A stretch of DNA of 64,000 nt from Lineus longissimus (taxonomy: Eukaryota > Nemertea > Pilidiophora > Heteronemertea > Lineidae), in NCBI RefSeq assembly GCF_910592395.1, contig NC_088309.1, forward strand, positions 21,206,599-21,270,598, written 5' to 3'. The translations under genes were made by a program, and so were the position numbers. The notes under the pieces are model-generated. The model searched no databases, was not told the DNA's origin, and worked only from the letters and a program-made list of their open reading frames with translations. How positions within the stretch are numbered: the first letter of the stretch is position 1; the number at the start of each line of letters is the position of its first letter. Of the stretch, positions 11,248 through 26,200 are shown piece after piece.

Positions 11248-14200
11248 TCAGCATTGAAATTCAGGTCTATTCTTCACATCGTCAAACTTAATAGCGTTTA
11301 ACACATCGACTTTCTGTAATAAAGCTGGGGCACGTTTCATGACGACCGCTAGCAGTTGGTCAAAGCAGACTTTTTGGCGTTCGTTCTCGAGCACATTATC
11401 TTTTAAGGCTTGAAGGACTTCTGTCTGGAAAAGATGAAGAGTTGTCACAATTAAAACTTTAATGAAAACTTGCAATTTCCAGAGGAGTCATTATGATGAT
11501 ACCTGCCTTTAAAATAGCAGAATCTCCCTTAGCGGACACCTCTGTTAGCAAGACACCCTCTCTATCAAGGACACTAATTTTTGTCCCAAATTTATCAATT
11601 TGATTCAATTTGACCTCTCTAATCAGGAGACATCCCTACGTGCTTTATAAATTGCCTTTGGAATAAAATCAGTGTTACAAAGTGAACTTCATCTGTTATT
11701 TTAGAAAGACAATAACGAACTGCCCAGTCTCCTTACCTTACTTCTCGACTGCATACTTTCCCATATCGGCTGCTTGTCATCCAATATTTCATAATCTGAA
11801 AGTAGGATATACAAGATTAGGCTTAAGTAAGCGTTTTCTTAACCAAAATGAAGTATGATTATCACTACCTTGGTATGGCATGATTATGCATCAGTCTTCG
11901 TCCGATGATGGGACATTTTTGTGACATAACCACTTTCAAATTCAAAATTTGCCCTAGTGAGTGATTTCTCAAGTGCCACTAAATGTCAGTATAATGTCAG
12001 TATATACTGTCAGTATATACTCACTGAGATCACTTGAAGTACTGTCATTAAGAATTTGATTTAATCGTTTCTTATATTCATTCTTTTCTTTCTTCGTGTT
12101 GGACAAGGCTGTGTGCTGGAATGAAAAAGCCGTAATAAATGAAACAAAGTCGCATTTGAACATTAAAGGCCATTTCTGCATCCATTTTTGTACGGTTATA
12201 TATTTATTCACTCCATCCTGACATCTTTATTCAGAAATATCATTCATGTTTGCCAAACACTGCCAAATTTGACAAGTGAAGAAGCATACCTTTTCTTCCA
12301 GTGTTTTCTGAAGGACATTCACAGTCTGCAGCGCCTCATCAAGGTCCTAAAGAAATGAATCATAATAGAAACCTTTAGATAGTATAACTGGTACAGTCTA
12401 CATTTCCTGTAGACAATTGCGGAGGAAAAAATTGCAGGACACCCTGGGGAACGACAGGTGATGTTTGAAATAGAGAGGTGTTTTGATAAGAAAGGCCAAA
12501 GTAAATAGACAGAACAAATTTGGGACCAAAACTAGTATCCTAGGTGGAGAGGGTGTACCTAATAGAGAGGTGTTCGCTATGGGAGGTTCCACTGTACTTA
12601 CTGCTTTTGTGCCAGTCTGTGGATTCCACTGAGAAAATGGACCAAAGGCAGTCTCCAAATCAAACTGGTCGTTCTTCATCTTGACAAGCGAGTTACGCAG
12701 GTCCTTCCATCGAGTCTCCGATGCCTCAACCTAAAGAAAGGACAAAAGTTGTTTTCCTGAGACTTATCCACTGCATAGAGTGACACCACTCCGACCACAA
12801 AGCTCTGAGGCTCTGTTGCTCAAACTTCCTTGGACAGCCGAATTCGTTGTCAAAAACGAACTGACTGTCTAGCAAGCATCTCAAAAAGAAGCAGATCCCA
12901 AATCAGTACCAGGTTAGTTCCATTCAAAATCTTAAGATGGCAGCACTTCCTCTTTAGAAGTCCAGCAGTGACCCTTGTTAGACTCAATTCCCCATTACTT
13001 GATTTCACTCTAATAGTTTACTTGAGTCAAGTAAGCCTCCAGGAGGTGCAAAAGCAGGTCATACTTGTTCCTGGAGCATTTGAACCTGCATCGCGTGTTG
13101 ACTCTTTTCATCCTGGAGATCCCTTAGACTGCTTTTTAATCTGAAAATACATGATGGAGTAACTGATAATCATCTGCATTCATTGGTACAATATAAAGGC
13201 CATGCTTTATAAAAAGATTGATCACTGGAAGTTTTCCACTTTGTGCGTACAAGATTACAAGTGCTGAAGCACTTTCCGATCAAAGTTGGTGGTTGGAAAT
13301 CGGCCACATCAAGCTGCAAAGAACTTACTGCTGGTTCTCATTCTTCAGTTCCTTATTCTCGGCCACAGCCACCTCTAAGTCACGCAGAACAAGCGACAAA
13401 TCGTCCTTCAAATCGGTCAGTTCCTCTTCCTTGTCGTCATCCTTCCCATGCTTCGGCCGAATCACCACAAGTTTCAGGGGCGGAGGATGCGTGGACATGA
13501 ACTGCTCGAAGATGGAGAGTGGGGAACTGGAGATATTGTAGCCATTGACTTCTAATAATCTGTTGAAGATGAAAGGAAATAGCCATAATGCATGTTATTT
13601 GAGCATGTTTACATTAAGATTTAATACCATGACATGTTGATACCAATAGGAACCAAGCCGATATGATGTCTCACTCACAAATTCGACACAACATCATTCA
13701 CATGCTACAGTTGACAGGTTCTATTCAAATTTCTTGTGCATAACCATTTGATGATCAACGCACCTGTCACCTGGCTGTAGCGAGAGCCCACTCTGAGACG
13801 ACGTCACCACCAGCCCACCATGGTCCTCATCCTCCAAAACATCAAACCCTGGTGTATCATCGCTGGTCGAGTCGATGTCGACCATTACCATGTCTATAGG
13901 GTTGTCAACCATCAATTGGTAGAGATCAGAGGTATGGATTTCAAACTGGAAATTGAATAGATATTGTCTGTTTTCTGTATGACACTGTTTCAAGTAATCA
14001 AAATGTTCATGTTGCCAGTGGGGCACCCTGTGCTACTGACAATGCGACACGATACAGTTCTATCCTCGGCATGGCAGATCAGGCTGATTCACACTGTCCA
14101 GTCCTTTCATGCTGTCCATCCTCTATCCATGCATGGGAGATTTTAGTGTTTTTCAGTGGGCCTACTATTTTACAAATTTCTATAAATTTCAGGACTAAAT

Positions 14201-17200
14201 ACGGAAAAATAATGATGGGTTGGCATTGCACGTCATGAAGTTGAACTACACAATAATGTATAAATGAATAACTTACAGTGGCATCTTGTGACTTTGATTC
14301 ATCAGACGATTCTTCCATGATTGACTTCTGCTCATGCAGGCTGCGTAACCTGGTCTGAGCTGTGGACAGCTTGAGTACAATTGACGAATGTTCCTGGCTC
14401 TCTGTGTCCTCACTTCTAAAAATTACACAGGGAAGACATATTAGTTTGCTGTTTCATGTATAGCTTGGAGCAAGGAGAGAGCAGAATGTGCAGGCTGCTG
14501 GTCTGTGCCTTGCACTTGAGTACCGCACTACATATGAGTGCCTTTCCTTCTCTGTGTCATGATTCTAATCAAATCACAGAGGGAAAACTAATTTTTTTCC
14601 ATTTCCAAATTCAACTCAATAAAGCATCAAAATATCAAACTCGTGGGTTTGTTGCCCAATTAAAGGACAGATGTTTTGCAACATTAGGCCAGGCTTTTGA
14701 ATGTGTCACAGTTTTGGAATAAGACATAAAACCAAAATGACGCCAAAGGCAAGAAATAAGAAATATATTTTGAGATGGAATCCTCCCTCTTCAAAGACGG
14801 ACTCTATATGGTCAACTGCCACCTTGATAAGTAAATACACCCAAATGAAGCGTGGGAAACAAACTTACAACAATATTTGGCCTAATGGCTCAAAATAACC
14901 TATTTATATCATGTACTTCCTCATTAGTGCCATTATTACATGTCATCTACTTCACAAGCAACCTCATCATGATAACAAACAGACTATCTTCCTCATTATG
15001 GTGCATGCATAACCCTCTAGGGTGAGAATATCAATTCTGGGCTGTCTTCATTAGGAAAACATCTTTTCTTTAAAGTGTTTGACCCTTTCAAGACCGACTT
15101 GGAGGAATGAACGTCAATTCTGGGATGGTCTTCATTAGGAAAACATTAGGCCTATTCCAACTGCCTATTCCAAAAAGTGATCAAAGCAAGGCCAGTTGGC
15201 GTCTGTTGGTTTCGATACATCATGTTTTGATATTGAATATCAATTAGTCTTAATCTGTCATTGTTAACCACCTACCCTTGAAGATCACTCTGCAGTTTGG
15301 CAATTGCTTTTTCCATGTTCCTTATTTCTCTATCGATATCAACTTCTGGACTGAGAATATTACTCTCTGAAAGGTTAAGAAATGTAAAGTATTAAAATCC
15401 TTTACAAGTGGAATTAAATTCCTGATTTTGAACATAGCCAGCAATTCTCTCAGAAGGTCCCCCAAGCAAGTAGTATTTCTAGTCACACATCAGGTTCCTT
15501 ATATAATTGGGACTTAGCTGAAGAATGATAAGACGGAACAAAACATACCATAGTCCGTACTTCTTGGTGTCACCTGGAAAGAAAGAGGCGAAAACATCAT
15601 ATTAGACAAGATTGCAAAAGAATGATATGTTAACACACTCTGGCTTGCAGCACAAGGCCACACTTTTTTGGATTACAAAACTTCAGATACAAAACCTATG
15701 AAACATACTAAATCGGTAAAAGTTTGGGAGGAGGGGCTGGTTCACAAATATTTGAACTGATTCTTCAGAGTGGTAATGCTGGGCCAAACCTGATTACATC
15801 TCCTAAACTGTCACTGATTTCACTCACCTCAGCACTAACATCCGTGGAATGGTGCTCGGAGGTGGACTTGCCAGATTCAATTAAACTCCAAATCTCTTCA
15901 ATTCGCTGAAAATATATATGAGGGAGGATCACGATGAGGGATCATCTCATCAAAGCCACCATCTGACTCTCTCATGGTTTTATACGCCCTTTATCATTAA
16001 ATGGACCACATACATGTATGAACAGATGACATGTAAAACACTTGGTGGTCAAGATGCAAAGCTACAGCTCTATTCTACCCCATCCATCTAAGAATTGATT
16101 TCATCGAATGCAAAGGAAGAAGTCGAAATCAACAATGAACGCTAAACATTATAGAATATCTATCATCGACTCCCGGTGCCCGTGCCTGAATATTTGAAAC
16201 ATACATACAGCCGTATGCAGTTCGAGGTACATGAATATCGAATCATAGTTTATCACGAAAGAAATAATCCCAAGGATATCCTTGGCTCACCTACCAAAAC
16301 CATTGCACAAGTAGGTGTCACATGAGTGAACGAGAACTTCCGTGCCTCACATAAAGGCAGCGATTTATAAACGTTAACAAGCATGATACTCCTTACTAAA
16401 CTGAATAGCAAGTGCTCCTTGCAATAAATTAACACCAGCTGCATTTGAATACATACAAAATAACGAACACATTAAAAGTACGGAACTGAAGTCTATATCT
16501 CTGTATCTGGTAAAATAAATATTCATCATCAGTTGTTTATGAAGGTATGTAGAAAATCTAGAACAAGCAGATAAGTCATTGGTTCCAGAAAAGATCTGCT
16601 TTGTACTGTAAACTATTCCAACACTACTGGTCAACCAACACCAAAAAAATATGAGGGGCCATTAGTATAGTACTGTTGAAACAGCCTCATTGGGGAGTCT
16701 GGTGAGAGGAGATTCACTCCTTATGTGTGCAGTTGGAAGCCATGAGAGATAGGAACACCAAATTTGATTCTTGCCACCTATTAACAAGAAGTATCTGAAT
16801 GGTAATGGAAATCTACCGAGTAGTGTTATGGGCAAATTTACCCAGGCACTTTACTGTTGATAAGAAAGTGCAATGAAGCTGACCTCACTTTATCTCTTGC
16901 TCGCATTTCAAAATAGCATCTCCATCAGGCAATATCGCATCTTCAACATGACAGGCCAATAACCTCACATGAGTGAAGTCAATCAACAGCCTCATCGGGC
17001 GGGTTGAAGCTGATGAAAAAACATTGATTTTCCCTGAATATTACCTCTCTCAGCCCGGGGGTACATTGAGTGTGCCTGGTTTAGACTAATCATCAACAGG
17101 ATAAGGGAATGTGACTCCTCTCTCTTCTGCTTTGCTCGAAACTGCATAACACTACGGTGCAGTTTTTCTAATCTCCCAGTCACATATACAAGTGTCCTCA

Positions 17201-20200
17201 TGTCTTTCTAATCACTACGCACACACCTGCCAAGAACAACTCCATGAATAGCCAATTCTCTTGATATGTCAATGTGGATAGCCAATTCATTAGATATGTC
17301 AACAGCAGCCAGAAAACGACATGTGATATAATCAAAACTTCATTGGGATCAATTTTTCTGATAAAAGTCATTGATTTTATAAGATGAATGTTTAGAGGAT
17401 GCACATGTCCCTAGTCTCCAATATCTGAAAATAAATAGGAAGAGGTGGAATGTCTGCAATTAGGATTTGAGAAAGCCACCACTCTTCACACCAGTCCTAT
17501 AACTCTCCCCAATATAATACAGAGTGAAACATTTATGAAAGAAGGCACCGCTCTTAAGATGAATGGCGAGAAGATGTGTATATGTACCAAGATGGAAAGG
17601 GTGGGATATTGGCTGAGGATGAATGTCACACTCGGGATTTGGGAAGTTGGGTCCCTTTTCGTCCTGTTGTTTGTCACGATATCCATGATAACCATTCACC
17701 TTTTAGCCTGTAATATGCCATTTAAGAATAGGGTGAAACTAATTCTACTGAATTACTAAATTCTACTCAATTTACTTAAGACAAGGGAATGAGCTCAAAA
17801 TCTTCAACAAAAAATACCTCAAAACTTCTGATTGAAAGTAGCATTTCCTGTAAAGTAAATAAGTAAAAGATGTTTGTCAACAAAAAACATCACATCTGTA
17901 CAAAAAACAATTAGTGATACCACTCTACAAGCCATGTCCCTCAAATGATCTGATAGAGAGCAAATAGACCTTCACACCTCATTATGTATAAACAGCTAAG
18001 TTTATGAGGCAGCTCTTTCTAATCAGAATCTCCCAAAACCAATATTAGTTTTCCCGATATTCAATAGCAGTGTTTACTGAGCATCTCTGTGGCATAATGG
18101 ACAATCAGCACACAGGGAACATCTGACGATGTCTACTAGCTCATTAGATACATGTAGATCGAAGTTGTGACGTCTATTAGATGTCCAAAAGACATCACCA
18201 AATCTTTCCCGTGTACCCTCCCTCTTCAACCACTGAATGGAACGTGATGGAATTCTTGCCACAACACTCAACAGCTGTTTGCCAACTTTCGTCCCATATC
18301 TGCATGGAAAACTCACCTTTCGGTGATGTCAGAGGCTTGGAGGGAGGAGCTCCCCCCACACACCAAATATCGCCCTGGAAAAATACTACCCTGGGTCAGA
18401 AAATTACAGTCAGCAGTCACACCAGCAGCTTGTTACGTCTGGGGCCGATGACCACAGAAACCTCTCAAGAGCAGGAAATAGAAATGACTACCACACATGT
18501 GGCACAATTAGCCAAACTAATTCTAGTGGAGATTGAACTTCCCGATAACCGGACTAATCAATATAGATGACCTACCAACTGATTGATTAAATCAATGAGG
18601 GGCATCTGTGGTACAAAGGTTAGTGAGCCAAATTAAGATCGGAAAAGTCAGCCTTTTTTATTTCTGGGGAGGTGGGGCAATGGACAAGAGCCAGATTGTA
18701 TGTATCCAAGTGCAAAGCACTTAACTCCAGCCAGGAGTGTACAATCACAAAGTAGCTTTACACAAGGAAGTTTTGTTAAATTGAAACTCCTTCCTTTACC
18801 CAACAAGGAAGAACTGTAAAGCATCGCTTTTTTCTGGGGATTTCGCAAATAATATTGATTCCCTGACAGCCAGAATGCTACTGATCAGACAAATAGACGA
18901 TAGATGAGAGTCCAGCTTGGGCATCCAACTGTGACATGATGAGCCATAATGATCTGAAATGAGATGAAATCACGAGCCTGATTGGGGCCAACCAATCGCA
19001 GCCTCTGCCTAATGATGCGACGACAATGATTCTCCTTCTCTATTGCCTTTGATGTTTAGAGAAGTCATATTAAAGGAGTAGGCGGGTTATCCTTTCAATA
19101 TGTTTGTTCTTCTCCTGTTGCATTAGTCAACTATTTTTCTGAAAAGTGTTTGACATTTTTCCAATTTTAGTGACCTGCCCAAGATCACAAGCGATGTTAG
19201 TATCAGGTAACTAAACCTACATGTTCGGATTATGAGTTGAACAACTTAACCACGAGACCATAACATCCTTGTTGTTTCATATATATGGTTAGTTTGATAA
19301 GCCATTGATATGTAAATGTCAATCAAAGTCAAGCACAAGGAAGTCACAACCATCACCAACTGAATATCGAGCTATACCAGGCCACGCTCTGAGCACAAAG
19401 GGTTAACCATTCTTCACGTAAATGGCACTGTCAACGCCACAGTCACATTACTTGGAATCTTAAAACTCAATATGACATTATCCCAAAGCATTGTGCAGAA
19501 ATTTGAAGAAGAGTTGCCATGGAAACGCATTTATAGCACGGGGTATGACATGAGATGACAGTTAGAGAACATGCTTCGACTTACGGATAGCAAGATGATT
19601 TATAATCAAGCACAAATGTGGGAATAATAACTGCTATGTCTCTGACAAATTAACTTAATGATAGACTATTACCAGATAATAATTGAGTTAGGGAAATTTA
19701 GGTGTCACACACACAGTACTGTGAGTGTCCCATCGCTTAGAACTAGGTTGCACGAATAAAAAGTGAGCATGTTTTTCAGTATCACCATTTACAAATGCTG
19801 GCTCCTTTCCAAAACATGTAAACCAGAAAGAAATAGAACTTACAATACATTTAGTTGTGGGTGCCCTTACCTTTCGGGAATAATTGCAAAGATAATAGTT
19901 ATGATAACCACAGATGGAGCTGAGAAAACATGCAAGAGCCTGTATCCTGCATCATTACCTAGCATCATATAGATTATACATACTTCCCAAGTTGACACTT
20001 CATCACGTAGCACTGTCCGTATCCAATACGACAAGGATTACAAGTTGCAGCGTAAGTACACACAAGAGTAGGCATCCACTACTCAGTATAAGTAACTCAG
20101 AATCGGATTATCCAATATCCCAAGGCGCTATGATAAAACACTCCTCACTGCCTCCGATAAGGCTACTGAGAGTGTAACCGAGAGCTATCATAGATAACTT

Positions 20201-23200
20201 TCAGCGATGCTGAATGGTGCATTACTAATATTGCAGCGGAGGCAGCCAATTAGATGACGAAGATATTGATTCGCCAACAAAGGGTGCGATCGTAAGCGAG
20301 GAAAGGTGCAATATCAATATTGCAGTGATTACTGTAACATTGTAGTGCACTAAAACGGAGCGATACATAAACTTTTTTATTTCTTTGAAGAAAACAGATC
20401 AGTGTAGGAATTGCTGCCAGATAAAATATTCATTGATCTGAGGACCAGCTGGGGGATGACAGTATTTTAAATCAACAAATTACAAATGGAGAATTAAACA
20501 TTACAGAAAATCAATGATCATTTGGGGAACATTATTTTAATAGACACATTTTTGAGACTGGGTGGATATTTTTTTAAAACAGAAGAAAAATGGTTTACGT
20601 AATTTGGCATTTTACAGCAGGAGTCAAAAGCTTATGATCATCACATCAGCTACCGTACTGTTTAATAATGGTAGTTTATCAACAAGAAGTGCATGTGTGG
20701 GAAGAATAATGCTAGGTGTTAGCTAAGACTAGTTGGGTATTATGGTTTCCATAGAAACTGCAAACTCCGTGTGGGTGGAGAAGTCAGACAAACGTCTTCA
20801 TTTCAGACAAATATTTCACCATGCTATGCAGACTGGCCAATATATTCATCAACTGAAGAATGATGATAAACCAGCTTACCTCCTCTGGCTCTGGGGATGG
20901 CACTTCAATAGCAGGGACTGGTGTGGGGGCGTAATCCTCCACCAGTTCATCAGCTGGTGTGTTGTTGTGGCGATAACTCTCAACATCATTTTCCTGAAGG
21001 AGGACAATTCAGGTACGATAATGAACCAAAAATGAAGGAGATAGAAGGAAATGAAGTCCGAATTGAGTCCTTCCACAAGGGCATTCCAATCTTCTTCTAT
21101 TCGAAGCACTTGATGACAACACAAAAACATTTCTTGGTCTTGTGGATAGTAGTCACACGATATCATCTTCAGGGAAGATCAGTGGCGTAGTGGTTAGAGC
21201 ACCGGGCTCATAATCAGGAGGTCGTGGGTTCGATTCTCGGAAGGGTCACTGCTGTTTCGTCTTTGTGTCTTTGAGCAAGGCACTTAACCCTACTTGCTTC
21301 TTTCCACCCAGGAGTAAATGGGTACCTAGCTGGCAGAGTTGGCACACTATGAATGTTAGTCCTGAGCACTGTATAGCTGCAGCTCGGACCTGTAATACTC
21401 CCAGAGAGTAGAGCTTGAACCAAGAATGTACAGGCCAATAGCTAGGGGTAATAATGTGAAGCGCTTTGAGCGACTGAAACCAGTTGGATTTAGCGCTATA
21501 TAAGTCTCATAATTATTATCATAATTATCATGAATAGGAAGTTACACTAATTTTAATGATTTCATGTAGTACTAGCTCACCTCTGTGGGAGCTGTCATCT
21601 CACCAGGTGCAGCATTCACAGCATCATACTGGACTGGCTCAATCTGAACTTCCTGTTCCTCTCGCACAGCCAAACTATCGTCATTCAACAGTTCATAAAA
21701 CCTGCTGAGAAACTGTTCTCGGTCCTCAACTTGTGTGATTCCAAGATCATCTAAAAGGAGAAAAATAGAAAAGGTTCATTGACAAGCAAATTCCACATTG
21801 CTCCAAAATTGTCCTGTTATCATATCATCTTTATAGGGAGTAGGCAGTGAAAGAGTTAAACAAGCTGCAATGCTATTTCATACCGAGCATTTGTAGGTCC
21901 AGGTCCATCAGCTGAAGCCCTGTGACATCGTAATCTGGAAAAGAACAGAAAGACACAATCAATAAATAATCTTAAAAACATCCGAAAATTGTAAACATAA
22001 TGATCTCAAAGCGGTCGTTTCAATTCAATTTGACCTCCTTATAATCTGGATACCTCTCTTTTAAAGATTAAGGACAGCATTTGTCTGTCCTCAGGATGTC
22101 TTAATACAAGCCGCACGTACACCACCTGAAAATGGACCACCAATCTTGGTTCGCGAACCAATGCCGCACCATCGAAAATCCACCAAGCGCGTACACCAGC
22201 GCTGCAGCTAGTTATAAAATCCGGCTACAGATGGTGTGCAAACAATAAGCAGAAAGCGCCATTTCGAAAACGCCGCCTGGAGCCGAACCATCTTACTAGC
22301 TAATTGCCGATCCATTTGCGCGTACACCACGACAAAGCCGAGCTTTTAACAAGCCGGGCGAATTTGGACCATCAAGCTTGGTGGGACAAATTCGCCCAGC
22401 AATTTGTATCGGCAATGGATTGCCGAACCAATTTGTCGCAGCAATGTGGTGGTGTACGTGCAATTGGTCCACCAATATTTCGTGGTGTAAGCGCAGCTAT
22501 AGAGTTTCTACTGTACTTGCAAAGGTGAAAAACACAGTTCCTCTGGACACCTCTCCATTAGGGTTGAGGACAGCATTTGTAAGTCCTGAGGGTGTCAGAG
22601 AGATTCTTCTCTACTTGAAAAGGTAAATAGCACTGTACCTCTGAAGACGGTGAGGAAACGAGTGAGTCTCACTTCCTCCAACCACATAAGAATATCCTCA
22701 TTGGTCCATTTGGCCACAGGATGATCAATCTCAACCTGAAAGCATAAACATTTCAACTTGTTCAAAGACAGTGATTTGGGTCCAAAATCTGAAGTTATCA
22801 TTTCTTATGTCACAACCTAAACTGTCACCGATGGAAGCATTAATAATAGTTCAAAAGCCATCTCAGTATTTTTCTTACCTCAGTTTCTACCTGAGTGTTC
22901 GAAGTTGGCGTCGCAGCTCCACACTCCGCAGCCAACGACTCCCGTAACACGGCTAATTCCATCAGGAAGTGCTTCCTCTGCTCAGCATCATCAAGCTCAA
23001 GGTCAACTGAAATACAGCAGGAATGATGCTTGAGAACAAGAAGGTTTTAGGCCAGGGGCATGGCAATCTGCGATATTTAGGTGCTTGTGTGTGCCAAAGA
23101 CAAGCATGTGCATCTGCAATGACCCCCCAACCCCCCATTGTTTTTGTCTACTGTTTGCTTTGAACTACTTAGTTGGAGCCTTTATCGGTTCATCTCATCA

Positions 23201-26200
23201 TAATATTCAAGCACAATTCTTAGGTTGAGGGCTGAGGGTATCAACATCTCACCAACTTCTTCTGCCTTCGCTGTCACTGGGTGTGTTTGTTCCAAGCAAC
23301 TATTTTTGAGCGATGATTGGGTTTCTGAATAGTGCCCAAATACAAGATAGTATTACAATATGAGTCCATAAAGAGGGTCAATGGGCCTGTCCGAAATTCA
23401 ACTTTTTTCTCTCTCAGACTAAAATAACTTGATATTTCTGACATTTTCCGATTCAATTACTGTTTTGGTTTTTACAAATATTCTAACCCAAAGTCATGAA
23501 AATAAGCAACCTCAAAATTAAAACGCACTTGATTAAATTTATAGCTTCCTTTTTATCATACATACAAATTAAACATAATTTAGAGGATTGATGGTATGAA
23601 TGGAAAACTTTAATTATCAGTGCATGACAGGAGCACTGACTGTTGATCATAATCGGCTTGACCATATAAGTTTAATCCGGAGAGCTTATGGAAATACGTT
23701 TTAACAAGTTCTACTACAATACTATTGACATTAATGACTAAAACATTCTTTAAGAACAGGGTCAACGCGTTATATCAAGTGACCAGTATACTGTATGATC
23801 TTTCTATAAATCAGGAACCAGTATGTCTTAACTTGGGGATTTAAAAATATCATAGGCCTGAGGACTTGATCAGGGCCTGGTTTAGGGACTATTGCATTCA
23901 TAGAGTGACGACTGTATGCATAATTCTAGGGACCAAAAGTACCCTTTCCTTTTCAAAGACAGGAAAGAAAATAGTTTTAAATTTTGATGGTGCAGTCAAG
24001 TTTGGTAAATCTGAGAATATATTAACAGAAAACAAGAAAAATTGCTGAGACCTGGAATAAATTAAGTAATTTTTAATGCCTGCTGCAGGTAATACCTCCC
24101 AATAATGCTTGAAGTAGTTCTGGAACCAATCACTAAAAAAACATTTAAATTATAACTTACATGCAAGGACACAATCCCCTAGTTGCAGCAACAGTCAACT
24201 TCAGTCATTTAAGAAAATTAAACACGCCCTGATTTTTGAAAATGGTGATAAAAATTACAAAACAGGCAAAATATTCCATCTTACCATTATCAGCCATATC
24301 CACACACTCAAGTTACATGAAATAAACTCATGTTTCCCCCTCACTGATGGTATTATATTGCTAATTCAAACCCAATGAACTTGTGAGAGAAGAAAAATAT
24401 TTTTCTAACCAGTTGTGAAAATATGAATAAACTATGTCAACACTCCTGCTGAATTCAAAATTGTTGTTATAGAATGTATCATATTCATTGAGTGGGTAGG
24501 AGGACACGTATCATCCATTAATGTGAGGGTGATAAATACTCATTACCAATATCATTACAATTAATTGAGCATTTATTTAGAACTTTTCACAGTTGAATAG
24601 GGCAGAGCAGCTCACTGCAAAAAATGTCAAAGCCTTTTTCTTCAACGAGTTCAAAGGACTTTTAAAAGTTGACACCTCCTAATATCAATATCATAAAAAA
24701 ATAATAAAATACTAAGATAGCATGCACGAGGAGAAGAAGCCAGACCAACTAAAAAAGTAGAAAAACAACTTGAATTGTCAGCTATAAAAAACATGCACCA
24801 ACTAAAACTAAGCTAAAAACAAAAGAAAACAGAAATAAAGCCAAAATTAGAAAAAACCTTTTCATTGATGGACTGAATCTTGTCAAATCAGCTATAAAGC
24901 ATCTCTTCGACTTCCAACATTCACAAAGAGCTACATTTCACAAACGACAAGCAGACTATTTATAGACACATGCCAAATGCTGCATATGAACTTTTACAGC
25001 GGTACCCAATGCCTAGTTGAACCATGCAAGAAGAATGAAGAGCTAAATGTCTTGAACTATGAAATAAGACTTTGTAAACTGTCTTCCAAAATTGTGCATA
25101 ACTGATCAGTGATTCCCTTCTAACCCAACAGGGTCTGTCATGAGAAAGTTGTAATGCACTACTTGCAGCACTGAGATCACTTAGTGCCAGGGTTTATTCA
25201 TCGAATGCCTAATCAAGTAGACATTGCTGCTCAAAGCAGATCCTTAGGTATAGGGAGAAGAATGCTGCCTCTAGTAAAACTACAGTTCCTAGGCACAGCA
25301 GTTGCCAACAGATGTTGTCCGATGCAATTTTTTCACTGTTCATGACATTTCACTGTTAATCATCATTCAGCCTAAATAATTATGTTACCTGAATGCGAAC
25401 AGGGTGACCTTGACAAGCTGGATGAGTGAAGTTTAAAATATCAAAAGATGAGATGTACATGAAGGAGGATGAGTTGGAAGAAATGTCAGTCAACTAGAGT
25501 ATTTTGTAAAGCACTGAGAACATGTACATGTACAATAAATCATTCTATGCCAATCAAATTGACAAAGTGATAATGCAAAAACAGAGTAAGATATTACGTA
25601 AATAAATGACAGTTGGCAGTGGCGTGCAGTGCTTGATCATGTTTTAATAATATGATGAAATCTGTTCTAATATGTGCCTGCCAGATACAGTTCAGAATAT
25701 GCTGATATTTTGACTTCGTTATTCGTGTACATGGCAATTAAAGCGAAAAAGTGCAACAGTACTTCAGTCAGGACAATTGTGTTGTCCACTCTTCAAATGA
25801 AATGAAGCCTGGTGAAAGTTTCACAATACTTACTGAGGTCATCTTCATCCATATCTAGGAGGCTGGTTCCATCAATGTTGCTCCCTACAACAAGAAACCA
25901 AACTAGTCAACCACGTAAAAACTCACAAAACAGGCTGGTGAATATTGTAAAATGAAAGAAGTACATGCATTTGCCTTTCAGCATATCATTTTTTGAAGAT
26001 CATCAGAAGTGTGCATCAGAACTTCAAGATGTCAATCACCACGTTACAATGATTGATTTCTTACCATCAAACAACTCCGCGAAGTAAGTTAGACCTCTGC
26101 TCTTGCACCAGTCGACTACGTCCTCATCATTCCATTCTATCGGAGACTTGAGAGCAATCGCCTCAACATTAGAGTCTTGCTCCATGGAGTCTGCACTTGG

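Noticed and set aside
18317-18374. Splice-bounded 58-bp candidate exon in the 5-kb intron of the SAM/PDZ gene
   Set aside because: Not a multiple of three between two phase-0 exons, so it would break the frame. A poison exon cannot be excluded.
21183-21250. A tRNA-Met gene
   Set aside because: A and B boxes are present, but the sequence cannot form a complete cloverleaf acceptor stem and continues into a SINE body.
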